DNA of 64,000 bases, from NCBI RefSeq assembly GCF_028649435.1, contig NZ_JAQSIN010000002.1, one strand, 5' to 3'. Positions 42,284 to 51,188 of this stretch are shown piece after piece. The position numbers were made by a program, and so were the translations under genes. The stretch's first letter is position 1. Each line of letters begins with the position of its first letter. The notes beneath the pieces were generated by a model. The model was not told the origin of the DNA. It saw nothing but the letters and a program-made list of their open reading frames with translations, and ran no database searches. Origin of the DNA: Curvibacter microcysteis. GTDB lineage: Bacteria; Pseudomonadota; Gammaproteobacteria; Burkholderiales; Burkholderiaceae_C.

Positions 42284-43657
42284 ATGAATAAGACAAGCGG
42301 TCGTAATGTGGTTGTCGTCGGTACCCAGTGGGGCGACGAAGGCAAGGGCAAGCTCGTGGACTGGCTGACCGAGAGCGCCCAAGGCGTGGTTCGCTTCCAG
42401 GGCGGTCACAACGCGGGTCACACCTTGGTGATCAATGGCGTGAAGACGGCACTGCACCTGATCCCCAGCGGCATCATGCGCCCTGGCGTCAAGTGCTACA
42501 TCGGCAACGGTGTGGTGCTGTCGGCCGCCAAGCTGTTTGAAGAAATTGAAGGCCTGGAAAAGGCGGGCGTTGAAGTGCGCTCGCGCCTGCGCATCAGCGA
42601 GGCTTGCCCGCTGATCCTGCCCTTCCACGCCGCATTGGACGTGGCCCGTGAAGCCGCGCGTGAACAAGGCGGCACCGAGAAGATCGGCACCACCGGCCGT
42701 GGCATTGGCCCCGCCTACGAGGACAAGATCGCTCGCCGCGCCCTGCGCGTGCAAGACCTCAAGTACCCCGAGCGTTTTGCCGCCAAGCTGCGCGAGCTGC
42801 TGGCCCTGCACAACCATGTGCTGACCACTTTCCTGGGTTCGGGTCAGTTCGTCTTCGGCGACGCACTCAAGCCCTACATCGTGAACGGTGAAGTGCAGTT
42901 CCAGCCGGTGTTCGACGAAGCCATGCGCCACGCCGAATTGCTCAAGCCCATGATGGCCGACGTCTCGCGTGAACTCAATGACGCCCACCAAAAGGGTGCC
43001 AACCTGCTGTTTGAAGGCGCTCAAGGCACGTTGCTGGACGTGGACCATGGCACCTACCCCTATGTCACCTCGAGCAACTGCGTGGCTGGCAATGCCGCTG
43101 CAGGTTCAGGTGTGGGTCCGGGCCTGCTGCATTACATCCTGGGCATCACCAAGGCCTACTGCACCCGCGTGGGCGGTGGCCCGTTCCCGACCGAACTCGA
43201 TTGGGAAAAGGAAGGCACACCGGGTTGGCACATGAGCACCATCGGTGCTGAAAAGGGTGTGACCACGGGACGCAGCCGCCGTTGCGGCTGGTTCGATGCC
43301 GCGCTGCTCAAGCGCAGTGCCCAGGTCAACGGTCTGACGGGCCTGTGCATCACCAAGCTTGACGTGCTGGACGGCCTGTCCGAGCTCAAGCTGTGCACGG
43401 GCTATGAACTCGACGGTGAAGTGACCGACATCCTGCCGATGGGCGCGGACGACATTGCCCGCTGCAAGCCGATCTACGAAACCATCGAAGGCTGGACTGA
43501 CAGCACCGTGGGTGTGACCGACTACGACAAGCTGCCCATCAATGCACGCCTGTACCTGCAGCGCATCGAGCAAGTGACGGGGGTTCCCATCCACGTGATC
43601 TCGACCAGCCCGGACCGCGACCACACCATCATGATGCGCCACCCCTACCTGGCCTGA
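42284..43657 (+). CDS. purA: Adenylosuccinate synthetase
   Basis: A 457-residue enzyme with GTQWGDEGKGKLVDWL (GTP/IMP active-site loop), GHNAGHTLV, GIGPAYEDKIARRALRV and FPTELDWEKEG. It condenses IMP with aspartate using GTP toward AMP. ATG at 42284 is preferred over a GTG one codon upstream. Fourteen bp after hisZ; ended by a strong terminator. Confidence 0.98.
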   Translation: MNKTSGRNVVVVGTQWGDEGKGKLVDWLTESAQGVVRFQGGHNAGHTLVINGVKTALHLIPSGIMRPGVKCYIGNGVVLSAAKLFEEIEGLEKAGVEVRSRLRISEACPLILPFHAALDVAREAAREQGGTEKIGTTGRGIGPAYEDKIARRALRVQDLKYPERFAAKLRELLALHNHVLTTFLGSGQFVFGDALKPYIVNGEVQFQPVFDEAMRHAELLKPMMADVSRELNDAHQKGANLLFEGAQGTLLDVDHGTYPYVTSSNCVAGNAAAGSGVGPGLLHYILGITKAYCTRVGGGPFPTELDWEKEGTPGWHMSTIGAEKGVTTGRSRRCGWFDAALLKRSAQVNGLTGLCITKLDVLDGLSELKLCTGYELDGEVTDILPMGADDIARCKPIYETIEGWTDSTVGVTDYDKLPINARLYLQRIEQVTGVPIHVISTSPDRDHTIMMRHPYLA

Positions 43658-43694
43658 TTGGTTTTTACTTTCTCCGACAATTTCAACAATAATG

Positions 43695-43725
43695 AGCCCG
43701 CTGCCTGAGCGCAGCGGGCTTTTTT
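43695..43725 (+). terminator. Intrinsic terminator after purA
   Basis: AGCCCGCTGC (43695-43704), loop CTGAGC, GCAGCGGGCT (43711-43720) and a run of T. A perfect 10-bp stem. It also precedes the phosphoribosyltransferase gene by about 25 nt, so that gene depends on read-through or an unseen promoter. Confidence 0.9.
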
Positions 43726-43750
43726 GGTTATTCCACCCAGGAGCTATCCG

Positions 43751-44275
43751 ATGCTGACCGAAGACGGCAAACACCTGTACGTGAGCTACGACGAGTACCA
43801 CAGCCTGATTGAAAAACTGGCCATCAAGATCCATCAATCGGGTTGGCAGTTCGACACCATCCTGTGTCTGGCTCGCGGCGGCATGCGCCCAGGCGACATC
43901 CTGAGCCGTATTTTTGACAAGCCCTTGGCCATCATGTCGACCAGTTCTTACCGTGCCGAAGCCGGCACGGTGCAGGGCCACCTCGACATCGCCCGCTTCA
44001 TCACCACACCCAAGGGCGAAATCGCTGGCCGCGTGCTGCTGGTCGATGACTTGGCTGATTCGGGCCACACGCTGAACGCGGTGATCAACATGCTCAAGAC
44101 CAACTACAGCCCCATCACGGAGCTGCGCAGCGCCGTGATCTGGACCAAGCAGGTCTCGATCTTCAGCCCTGACTACTCGGTGGAGTACCTGCCCAGCAAC
44201 CCCTGGATCCACCAACCCTTCGAAAGCTACGACAGCCTGCGGCCCGAAAAGCTGCTCGAAAAGTGGAAGATCTGA
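43751..44275 (+). CDS. Phosphoribosyltransferase (purine/xanthine type)
   Basis: A 174-residue type I phosphoribosyltransferase. The PRPP motif is VLLVDDLADSGHTL (about 97-110) and the early loop is LCLARGGMRPGDILSR. It probably salvages a purine base with PRPP, consistent with its position after purA, but the base specificity cannot be read from sequence. The start is ATG at 43751 with CCAGGAG at a good distance. Confidence 0.92.
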   Translation: MLTEDGKHLYVSYDEYHSLIEKLAIKIHQSGWQFDTILCLARGGMRPGDILSRIFDKPLAIMSTSSYRAEAGTVQGHLDIARFITTPKGEIAGRVLLVDDLADSGHTLNAVINMLKTNYSPITELRSAVIWTKQVSIFSPDYSVEYLPSNPWIHQPFESYDSLRPEKLLEKWKI

Positions 44276-44315
44276 GCCCTCTGACCTGAGGTGGCCTGCT
44301 GCGGCAGGCCCATCG

Positions 44316-44352
44316 AAAAAAAGCCCCGCATGGCAACACGCGGGGCTTTTTT
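44316..44352. terminator. Bidirectional intrinsic terminator
   Basis: A7-AGCCCCGC (44316-44329), 10-nt loop, GCGGGGCT-T5 (44340-44352). T-rich on both strands after the stem, so it can end both the phosphoribosyltransferase transcript and the convergent MinD-like transcript. Another perfect hairpin, GGCCTGC-TGCG-GCAGGCC, lies at 44293-44310. Confidence 0.9.
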
Positions 44353-44373
44353 CATGGGCGGAGCCTCAGGGGG

Positions 44374-45192
44374 TCAGGACCCGTTTGGCGTCAACACGGT
44401 CTCATCGATCTTGTTGGCCAACTGGGCAATTGCCAGCGCAGCCGGGCTGTTGGGGTTGTTCAGCGACAGCAGCTGACGGCGCATCACGGCGTCTCGCACC
44501 GAGGGGTCGGCCGGAATGTCACCGAGGTGAATCAAACGCACTGGGCGACCTGTGTCCGTGCTCACAAAGCGGTCCAGCACCTGCTGCAACTGACCCGTGA
44601 TGGCGCGGCCATCGCCTGGGCGGACAGTCTGGTTGATGATCATGCGCACATGGCGGCGCTTTTGCTGCATCGACAGCACCTTGATGGCTGCGTAAGCGTC
44701 GGTCAGCGAGGTCGGCTCAGGCGTGGCCACGATCAGCACTTCGCCGGCCAGCGAGATGGCAAACAGCACCACATCCGAAATGCCCGCGCCGGTGTCCAGC
44801 AGCACCACGTCAAAGCGCGGCAGCAAACCCTTGAGCACGCGCACGAATTCGTCACGCACCTCGGGGGTCAGGCGCGAGTATTCAACCATGCCCGAGCCTG
44901 CCAGCAACACCGAGAAGCCGCCTGGGGCTTTGACAATGGCTTGGTCCACCGTGGCTTTGCCCGTGAACACATCGTGCAGGGTGACTTTGGGGTGCAGGTT
45001 GAGCACCACGTCCAGATTGGCCAGGCCCAGGTCGGCGTCCAGGACCAGCACACGTTGGCCTCGGCGTGTCAGGGCAGCAGCCAGGTTGGCCGCCACGAAC
45101 GTCTTGCCGACGCCGCCTTTGCCGCTGGTGATGGCCATGACCTTGGCCGATACGGCGGCTGGGTGGAGGGTGGGTTTCAGCGCTTCGCTCAT
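44374..45192 (-). CDS. MinD/FlhG-like ATPase
   Basis: A 272-residue deviant-Walker ATPase: ITSGKGGVGKTFVAANLA, LVLDADLGLANLDVVL, VVLLDTGAGISDVVLF. This matches the MinD/ParA family closest to FlhG (YlxH, FleN), which sets flagellar number. The N-terminal FlhF-activating DQAxxLR motif of true FlhG is absent (N-terminus MSEALKPTLHPAAVSAK) and no flagellar genes adjoin. Downstream of a diguanylate cyclase with only 4 nt between them, so the pair is an operon, suggesting control of motility or polar organisation. Confidence 0.9.
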   Translation of the reverse strand: MSEALKPTLHPAAVSAKVMAITSGKGGVGKTFVAANLAAALTRRGQRVLVLDADLGLANLDVVLNLHPKVTLHDVFTGKATVDQAIVKAPGGFSVLLAGSGMVEYSRLTPEVRDEFVRVLKGLLPRFDVVLLDTGAGISDVVLFAISLAGEVLIVATPEPTSLTDAYAAIKVLSMQQKRRHVRMIINQTVRPGDGRAITGQLQQVLDRFVSTDTGRPVRLIHLGDIPADPSVRDAVMRRQLLSLNNPNSPAALAIAQLANKIDETVLTPNGS

Positions 45193-45196
45193 CTAT

Positions 45197-45970
45197 TCAC
45201 TTTCGGTTGGCGCTGTCGGCCGGGTCGCTGATGGGGGGAGCCATCTCGTCTGTCGTGGGGTCGGGCAGGTGGTAAAAAAGCAAACCTTTCTCCTCCGCAC
45301 TGACGGTGCTGTCGGGTGGGAAGTCCAGACAGACGCGGTTGCGGCCCTCTGATTTGGCTCGGTACAACTGATGATCGGCGCGCTCAATCCAGGTCGGGAT
45401 GCTGGCCTTGACCCAGGGCAGGGTGAAGGAGCCGCCAATGCTCACCGTCACCCGGATTTGCAGACCGGGCTCGATGGCGATGGAGGTGCTTTCCACAATG
45501 CTGCGGATGCGCTCGGCGACCGCCTCGCCGAAAGCGGCTTGGCAGCCGGGCAGGACCACGGCGAACTCTTCTCCGCCGTAGCGGGCCAGGGTGTCCATGG
45601 GCCGCACGCAGCTGGCCAGGGTTTGGGCCACGGCCTGCAGGACGATGTCACCAGCGGGGTGGCCGTAGGTGTCATTGACGACTTTGAAGTGGTCAATGTC
45701 AAGCATCAACAGCAGCGCCGATTCGCCAGTTCGGGTGACGCGGTCGACTTCGCGATCCAGCACCGCCCGGAATTGGCGGCGGTTGGCCAAGCCAGTCAGG
45801 GGGTCTTTCAGCGACAACTCGCACAGCCCGTCGATGAGCTGTTGCAGGTAGCCGGTGGGGGAGTCCGCTTCGGGTGAAGTGATTTCTTCATCCGAGGCCA
45901 GCAAGGCCTGTGCGGTATCGAGGCGCAGTTGGCTGAGTTCGATCGATGCAGGGGCCGGGTTGGAGGACAC
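45197..45970 (-). CDS. Diguanylate cyclase (GGDEF) with inhibitory site
   Basis: A 257-residue soluble protein: short N-terminal segment, then a GGDEF domain with LSLKDPLTGLANRRQF, DIDHFKVVNDTYGHPAGD and active-site GGEEF at 132-136. RPMD at 123-126, five residues before it, is the RxxD product-inhibition site. It should make c-di-GMP from GTP and be feedback-inhibited. No transmembrane or obvious sensor domain. Same operon as the MinD-like ATPase. The start is ATG at 45970. Confidence 0.93.
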   Translation of the reverse strand: MSSNPAPASIELSQLRLDTAQALLASDEEITSPEADSPTGYLQQLIDGLCELSLKDPLTGLANRRQFRAVLDREVDRVTRTGESALLLMLDIDHFKVVNDTYGHPAGDIVLQAVAQTLASCVRPMDTLARYGGEEFAVVLPGCQAAFGEAVAERIRSIVESTSIAIEPGLQIRVTVSIGGSFTLPWVKASIPTWIERADHQLYRAKSEGRNRVCLDFPPDSTVSAEEKGLLFYHLPDPTTDEMAPPISDPADSANRK

Positions 45971-46054
45971 GAAGGGTCTTGGACAAGAGTTTGGGCAAGT
46001 TTAACAGTACCGTTCGTCTCGCTCGCCCGAGAAAAGCCGGCCTTCCACCCGGCT

Positions 46055-47722
46055 TTACCGTTGAATGGTGAATTTTTGCAACAAGGTCAGAGTTTCGGCA
46101 TCGGTGCGACCTGTGAACAAAAGCGGTCCCTCCTGGAGGCAGCCCGCCCGGCGCAGCACGGTGTCCACGGGCAATTTCAGCCCACTGATGAACAGCGCTA
46201 TGCCGCGTTCGTGCAGCAACAGTGTGATTTGCTGAAACGCCTCCACCCCGGTCACATCGATGCGGTTGATCGGCTGGGCAAACAGACACACGGCCGCCGT
46301 GTCCGGCCGCTGAGCCAGTTGGTCCACCACATGGCGCTCCAAGGTACTGGCCGAAGCAAAGTCCAACTCCGCGTCCATGCGCAAGGCCAGGACATCGGGG
46401 GCCAGCAGCGGCAGATGCCACAGATGCCGGTCACGCAGACTGCCGTCGGGGTGCAGACCGACCTCGATGATGCGGGGGTGCAGGCGCTGGTACAGAAAGT
46501 GGGTCAGGCTGGCGATCAGCCCGGCCAGCACCCCCCAGTAGAGTTGCGGTGCTGTCAGTAGCGTCAGCGCGAAGGTGGCCGCTGCCGTCACGGCTTCGAC
46601 CCGGGAAATCTTCCAAAGCCCGAGCAACTGCTGCGGCTTGATCAGGTTGAGCACAGCGGCCACCACAATCGCGGCCAGCACGGCCTGCGGCACATGGAAC
46701 ATGTAAGGCGTCAGGAACAAGAGCACCACCACCACCAGCAGCACCGAAAACAAGGTGGCCCAACCGGTTTTGGCCCCCGCGTACAAATTGACGGCCGAGC
46801 GTGAAAACGAGGCGCTGATCGGAAACGAGCCACTCAGGCCCGAGGCTATTTTGGCCAGACCCTGGCCAATCAGGTCCTGGTTTTCGTTCCACTGGGTGCC
46901 ACCACGCTGGTTCTCTACCTTGGCGCTCGAGGCGGTCTCCAGAAAGCTGATCAGCGTGATCACCAGGGCCGGCATGATCAGTTGTCCAAATGCATTCAAG
47001 GGCAGGGCGCTCGGCCAGTAAAAGCTGGGCAGGCCTGCGGGCAAGGCGCCCACCACCGCGCCCCCTTGTTGGGCAAAACCCATCCAGGCACTCAGCGCCC
47101 CAGCGCCGATCACCACCAGGATGGCGGCTGGCCAGCGTGGCACCCAGCGTTTGGCGGCCAGCAGGAGCAGCAGGGAGCCCAGTCCGAAGCCCACAGCGTT
47201 CAGATCGTGCGCGTTGGGCGACAGCCAATCGGTGGCCTCGGGCAGCATGCCGCTCAGAGCCCGCATTTGCGAGCCCAGGATCAGCAGGGCAGCGGCTTGG
47301 GTGAAGCCCGACAAGACGGGCGAGCTGACCAGGTTCAGCAGCCAGCCAAAGCGTCCCAAGCCCAACAGCAGTTGCAGGCCACCCGAAAACAGCGCCAGCC
47401 AAACGGCCAGCGACACCCAGGTGTCACTGCCGGGTTCGGCCAGGCCCGACAGCGAGGCGCCAATCAGCAGGCTGCTCAAGGCGGTGGGGCCGACGCCGAG
47501 CCGCGTGGACGAACTCCACAACACGGCCACCACAGCGGGCACGATGGAGGCGTAAATGCCGGTGACCAGGGGCATGCCCGCCAAGGCCGCATAGGCCACG
47601 CCTTGGGGCAGCAGCATCAGGCCCACGGTCATGCCGGCTGCAAACTCATTGAGCAACAAGGCCTTGGAAGGCCGTGGCCAATTGAGAAAGGGAAACAGGC
47701 GGTGCAGGCGGTCGTTGATCAA
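46055..47722 (-). CDS. SulP family anion transporter with STAS domain
   Basis: A 555-residue SLC26/SulP permease: GVAYAALAGMPLVTGIYASIVP, NQRGGTQWNENQDLIGQGLAK and FPISASFSRSAVNLYAGAKTGW are hallmark stretches, with about ten or more membrane spans, followed by a C-terminal STAS domain (about 430-555). The substrate may be sulfate, bicarbonate or a dicarboxylate; not decidable. No ATG fits; TTG at 47722 is the only start between an upstream in-frame stop and the conserved N-terminus. Divergent from metC. Confidence 0.93.
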   Translation of the reverse strand: MINDRLHRLFPFLNWPRPSKALLLNEFAAGMTVGLMLLPQGVAYAALAGMPLVTGIYASIVPAVVAVLWSSSTRLGVGPTALSSLLIGASLSGLAEPGSDTWVSLAVWLALFSGGLQLLLGLGRFGWLLNLVSSPVLSGFTQAAALLILGSQMRALSGMLPEATDWLSPNAHDLNAVGFGLGSLLLLLAAKRWVPRWPAAILVVIGAGALSAWMGFAQQGGAVVGALPAGLPSFYWPSALPLNAFGQLIMPALVITLISFLETASSAKVENQRGGTQWNENQDLIGQGLAKIASGLSGSFPISASFSRSAVNLYAGAKTGWATLFSVLLVVVVLLFLTPYMFHVPQAVLAAIVVAAVLNLIKPQQLLGLWKISRVEAVTAAATFALTLLTAPQLYWGVLAGLIASLTHFLYQRLHPRIIEVGLHPDGSLRDRHLWHLPLLAPDVLALRMDAELDFASASTLERHVVDQLAQRPDTAAVCLFAQPINRIDVTGVEAFQQITLLLHERGIALFISGLKLPVDTVLRRAGCLQEGPLLFTGRTDAETLTLLQKFTIQR

Positions 47723-47818
47723 GGCAGTTACCGTGGGGGCTTGGATGTCTATAGGCGGTCATTTTGCGGCCAAAGCCATCGTCATTCCAATGCGGGGCCA
47801 GACATCGCGGTGCCGATG

Positions 47819-47849
47819 TTGACCCGCGCTTGCACAGCGCGGCGATAAC
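47819..47849 (+). promoter_or_regulatory. Candidate metC promoter
   Basis: TTGACC (47819-47824), 19-bp spacer, GATAAC (47844-47849). Transcription would begin about 47856, essentially at the ATG at 47858, giving a leaderless or near-leaderless mRNA. No Shine-Dalgarno is visible before that ATG. Confidence 0.4.
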
Positions 47850-47857
47850 ATGACGCC

Positions 47858-49090
47858 ATGAACGAGCCCAAACAGCCCACCCAGCAGCCCCAAACGGCGC
47901 TGATTCACCACCCCTATCAGCCCCCAGCCGGTTTTCAGGCGCCCCAGCCTGGCGTCTACAAGGCGTCGACCGTCATCTTCCCCAACACGGCTGCGATGCG
48001 CACGCGCGACTGGCGCAGCCGCCACGGCTACACCTACGGCTTGCACGGCACGCCCACCACCTTCACGCTCGAAGAACGTTTGTGCCAGCTTGAAGGGGGG
48101 TTGCAGTGCGTTTTGGTGCCCAGCGGGCTGGCTGCCCTGGCCAATGTGGCTTTGGCCTTGCTCCAGAGCGGTGATGAGGTGCTGATTCCGGACAACGCCT
48201 ACGGTCCCAACAAGGCTTTGGCTGAGGGCGAGCTGGCGCGCTGGGGCATCAGCCACCAGTGGTACGACCCCTTGTCGCCCGCGGACTTGGCGCAGCGCCT
48301 GGGGCCGCGCACCCGTCTGGTCTGGTTGGAAGCGCCGGGCTCGGTGACCATGGAGTTTCCCGACCTGCCGGCCTTGACGCGGCTGTGCCGCGAGCACGGC
48401 GTGATCAGTGCACTGGACAACACCTGGGGCGCTGGCCTGGCCTTCAACCCCTTTGATTTCGGTGAAGGCTGGGGCGTGGACATCAGCGCCCATGCGTTGA
48501 CCAAGTACCCCAGCGGCGGGGGCGATGTGCTCATGGGCAGCGTCATCACCCGCGACGAGGCCCTGCACCTGCGCATCAAGGGCACGCACATGCGCCTGGG
48601 ACTGGGCGTGGGCGCCAATGACGTCGAGACCCTGCTGCGCTCCTTGCCCAGCACGGCCTTGCGCTACCGAGCCCATGACCACGCAGCCCGCCAACTCGCG
48701 GGCTGGCTGCAGCAACGCGCCGAAGTGGTTCAGGTGCTGCACCCCGCCTTGGCTGGCGCGCCGGGGCATGCCCAATGGCAGGCCTTGTGTGGCGCCGCCG
48801 ATGGGGGAGCGGGTGCAGCGGCGGGCTTGTTCAGCATCTTGCTGGACCCGCGTTACAGCCCCGCTCAGGTGGACGCGTTCTGCGATGCCCTGAAGCTCTT
48901 CAAACTCGGCTACAGCTGGGGCGGGCCGATCAGCCTGGTTGTGCCTTACGCGCTGCGCTCCATGCGCCACCAGCCCACGCCGCATTTGCATGACGGTCAC
49001 CTGGTGCGTTTCTCCATTGGTTTGGAAGCGGTGACGGACCTCCAAGCCGATCTGGCGCAGGCCCTCGCCGCGGCCTTGCCTTCTTTGTGA
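47858..49090 (+). CDS. metC: Cystathionine beta-lyase
   Basis: A 410-residue PLP enzyme of the Cys/Met metabolism family. Seen: RDWRSRHGYTYGLHGTPTT, VPSGLAALANVALALL, ISALDNTWGAGLAFNPFDF and the PLP lysine in ISAHALTKYPSGGGD. It cleaves cystathionine to homocysteine in methionine synthesis. The family resemblance to other gamma/beta lyases makes the exact reaction likely rather than certain. Divergent from the SulP gene. After it, TTGGGCC/GGCCCAA (49104-49110 and 49129-49135) forms a weak hairpin without a T tract. Confidence 0.93.
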   Translation: MNEPKQPTQQPQTALIHHPYQPPAGFQAPQPGVYKASTVIFPNTAAMRTRDWRSRHGYTYGLHGTPTTFTLEERLCQLEGGLQCVLVPSGLAALANVALALLQSGDEVLIPDNAYGPNKALAEGELARWGISHQWYDPLSPADLAQRLGPRTRLVWLEAPGSVTMEFPDLPALTRLCREHGVISALDNTWGAGLAFNPFDFGEGWGVDISAHALTKYPSGGGDVLMGSVITRDEALHLRIKGTHMRLGLGVGANDVETLLRSLPSTALRYRAHDHAARQLAGWLQQRAEVVQVLHPALAGAPGHAQWQALCGAADGGAGAAAGLFSILLDPRYSPAQVDAFCDALKLFKLGYSWGGPISLVVPYALRSMRHQPTPHLHDGHLVRFSIGLEAVTDLQADLAQALAAALPSL

Positions 49091-49230
49091 GTTGGACGGG
49101 CCCTTGGGCCGCTTGAAAGAGCCGCCCAGGCCCAAGCTTGGTAGTTTCCTGAGTAGCGCCTGGCCAGGGCGCCGGTTAGCCTGAGGGGGCTTCTTCAGCT
49201 CCCTTTCTTGCGCAAAGGCTCAGGCACCCC

Positions 49231-50106
49231 ATGGCAGCACCTCTTGCACACGACCCGGTTCCGGGCGCATCCGTTCCCCCCAACACCCCTGAATCGGGTC
49301 ACGCCCCCGACAGCGCCGAGGCCTCCCGCCTGCGCCTCGCGCCGCTGCACTTCTCAGATCCTTGGCGTTGGTTGGCGCGTGGCGCGGCCGACCTCATCGC
49401 GGCGCCCGGCATTGCGCTGTTTTACGGCGTTTGTTTTTGGGGCATGGCGTTGTTGCTGGGCTGGGTGTTCCGCAGCAATCCCGAATACACCATGTCGATC
49501 GCGTCCGGCTGCCTGCTTCTGGGGCCGTTCTTGGCCATGGGCCTGTACGACGCCAGCCGCCGCCGTGAACTCGGTCTGAAGCCCGAGTTGGGGCGGTCCA
49601 TCGTCTGCTGGGACCAGCACATGGGCAGCATGGCCATGCTGGTGCTGGTCTTGATGGTGCTTGAACTGATCTGGGGGCGTGCCTCTCTGGTGGTGTTTGC
49701 GGTGTTCTTCAACACCGGCATGCCGTCCACCACAGGCGTCATCCAGGCGGTGTTCAACCCGGAGAACTGGGAATTTGTCGCGGTCTACACCGTGGTGGGC
49801 GGCATTTTTGCCAGCCTGGTGTTCTCGATTGCCGTGGTCTCCATTCCCATGATCCTGGACCGCGACACCGACGCCATCACCGCGGCCATCACCAGCATCC
49901 GCGTGGTGCTGGGCCACACGGGGGTGATGCTGTTTTGGGGCGCTTTGATCACCGTCATGGTCGCCTTGGCGCTGTGGCCCTGGGGCCTGGGGCTGGTGTT
50001 GTTGGGGCCCTGGCTGGGCCATGCGACCTGGCATGCTTATCGGGGCGCGGTTCGGTGGCCAGCGTCATCGCCAGCATCGCCCGAGCCAACTTCCACGCAG
50101 GCCTGA
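49231..50106 (+). CDS. DUF2189 multi-span membrane protein
   Basis: A 291-residue inner-membrane protein: a soluble N-terminal 60 residues, then WRWLARGAADLIAAPGIAL and about five or six membrane spans (IALFYGVCFWGMALLLGWVF, VFAVFFNTGMPSTTG, FASLVFSIAVVSIPMIL, GVMLFWGALITVMVALALWP). It matches DUF2189, a family of unknown function in proteobacteria. The start is ATG at 49231. No adjacent gene suggests a role. Confidence 0.85.
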   Translation: MAAPLAHDPVPGASVPPNTPESGHAPDSAEASRLRLAPLHFSDPWRWLARGAADLIAAPGIALFYGVCFWGMALLLGWVFRSNPEYTMSIASGCLLLGPFLAMGLYDASRRRELGLKPELGRSIVCWDQHMGSMAMLVLVLMVLELIWGRASLVVFAVFFNTGMPSTTGVIQAVFNPENWEFVAVYTVVGGIFASLVFSIAVVSIPMILDRDTDAITAAITSIRVVLGHTGVMLFWGALITVMVALALWPWGLGLVLLGPWLGHATWHAYRGAVRWPASSPASPEPTSTQA

Positions 50107-50165
50107 GCCTGGAGGGGACGGGCCCGGTGTTACAGTGGACTTCAACTGGATAAGGAGAACCCAAC

Positions 50166-50366
50166 TTGGCAACACCGAACTATGGCTACGAAAAGCGTCA
50201 GAAGGAACTGGCGAAGAAACGCAAGAAAGAAGAAAAGCTGAAGGCCAAAGCGGATCGGAAGACGCCTGGTGGTGAGTCCACCGACAGTGGGGACGAGTTC
50301 TCCGAACAGCCCGGCGACACGCCCAGCAGCGTCGCCCCCGCCACCGACACCCCTCCGGCGGCCTGA
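50166..50366 (+). CDS. Small conserved lysine-rich protein
   Basis: A 66-residue protein beginning MATPNYGYEKRQKELAKKRK, extremely Lys/Glu-rich for the first 35 residues and then acidic and Pro/Ala-rich. I recall similar small proteins annotated in many betaproteobacteria; no function known to me. The start is TTG at 50166 with AAGGAG at 50154-50159. Likely nucleic-acid or ribosome associated by charge, which is speculation. Confidence 0.7.
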   Translation: MATPNYGYEKRQKELAKKRKKEEKLKAKADRKTPGGESTDSGDEFSEQPGDTPSSVAPATDTPPAA

Positions 50367-50486
50367 GTTCATCGTTGCGCGTTGATGGGCCCACTGCCGA
50401 GCCGCGCACAGACCGCTTGGGCGGGCCATCACCCGCGCTGAGCGCTCCTGGGCATGCTCAAGCCCGCGTCTCACAAGACGGCTTGA

Positions 50487-51146
50487 TCAGCGCAACAAGC
50501 GGCGCAGTTCCGGCCACACATTGGCCAGCATCTGCGGATGCGCCTCTTCGGTCGGGTGGATGCGGTCGGCCTGGAACAGGCGCAAGGCGTCGGGCCGGTC
50601 GGCCACGCCCTTGAGCAAAAAGGGCACCAAGCCGGTTTTCTGGGCCGTCGCAACGCGACCGAAGGCCCGGCTGAAGTCTTCGCTGTAGGCCGCACCGTAG
50701 TTGGGCGGCACCTGCATCCCCACCAGCAGCACGCGGGCCCCGGCGGCCTGGCAGGCCTGCACCATCTGCGTCAGGTTGTCCTCGGTCATCTTGATCGGCA
50801 GACCCCGCAAGGCGTCATTGCCCCCCAGTTCAATCACCACCACCTGCGGCTTGTGTTGGGCCAGCAAAGCTGGCAACCGTGATCGCCCGCCCGAGGTGGT
50901 GTCGCCGCTGATGCTGGCGTTCTGCACCTCGAACTGCGGCTTTTCCTGTCGGCCTTTGTCGGCCAGCAAGGCCACCCAGCCACTGCCTCGGCGCAGGCCA
51001 TATTCGGCGCTCAGCGAGTCGCCCACCACCAGGACCAAAGGCGGGGCCTTGTTTTGTGCCTTCACCAAGCCGCCACATGACCCTGCGACGATGCCACCCA
51101 ACACACTGCGGATAAAGTGACGCCGTGGGCGCTGTGTGTCCGCCAC
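50487..51146 (-). CDS. TesA-like arylesterase/lysophospholipase (SGNH hydrolase)
   Basis: A 219-residue SGNH (GDSL) hydrolase: block I VVGDSLSAEYGL, block III IELGGNDALRGL, block V DRIHPTEEAH. A twin-arginine-like start (PRRHFIRSVLGG) and hydrophobic region suggest export. It resembles E. coli TesA, which hydrolyses thioesters, phospholipids and esters. Start GTG at 51146 is chosen because homology begins there. Divergent from the YbbA-like ABC ATPase with a 42-bp gap, the arrangement known for tesA-ybbA. Confidence 0.92.
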   Translation of the reverse strand: MADTQRPRRHFIRSVLGGIVAGSCGGLVKAQNKAPPLVLVVGDSLSAEYGLRRGSGWVALLADKGRQEKPQFEVQNASISGDTTSGGRSRLPALLAQHKPQVVVIELGGNDALRGLPIKMTEDNLTQMVQACQAAGARVLLVGMQVPPNYGAAYSEDFSRAFGRVATAQKTGLVPFLLKGVADRPDALRLFQADRIHPTEEAHPQMLANVWPELRRLLR

Positions 51147-51188
51147 CGGCCGCTGATTTTTCAACTGATTCAAAACGCAAAGCCTTTC

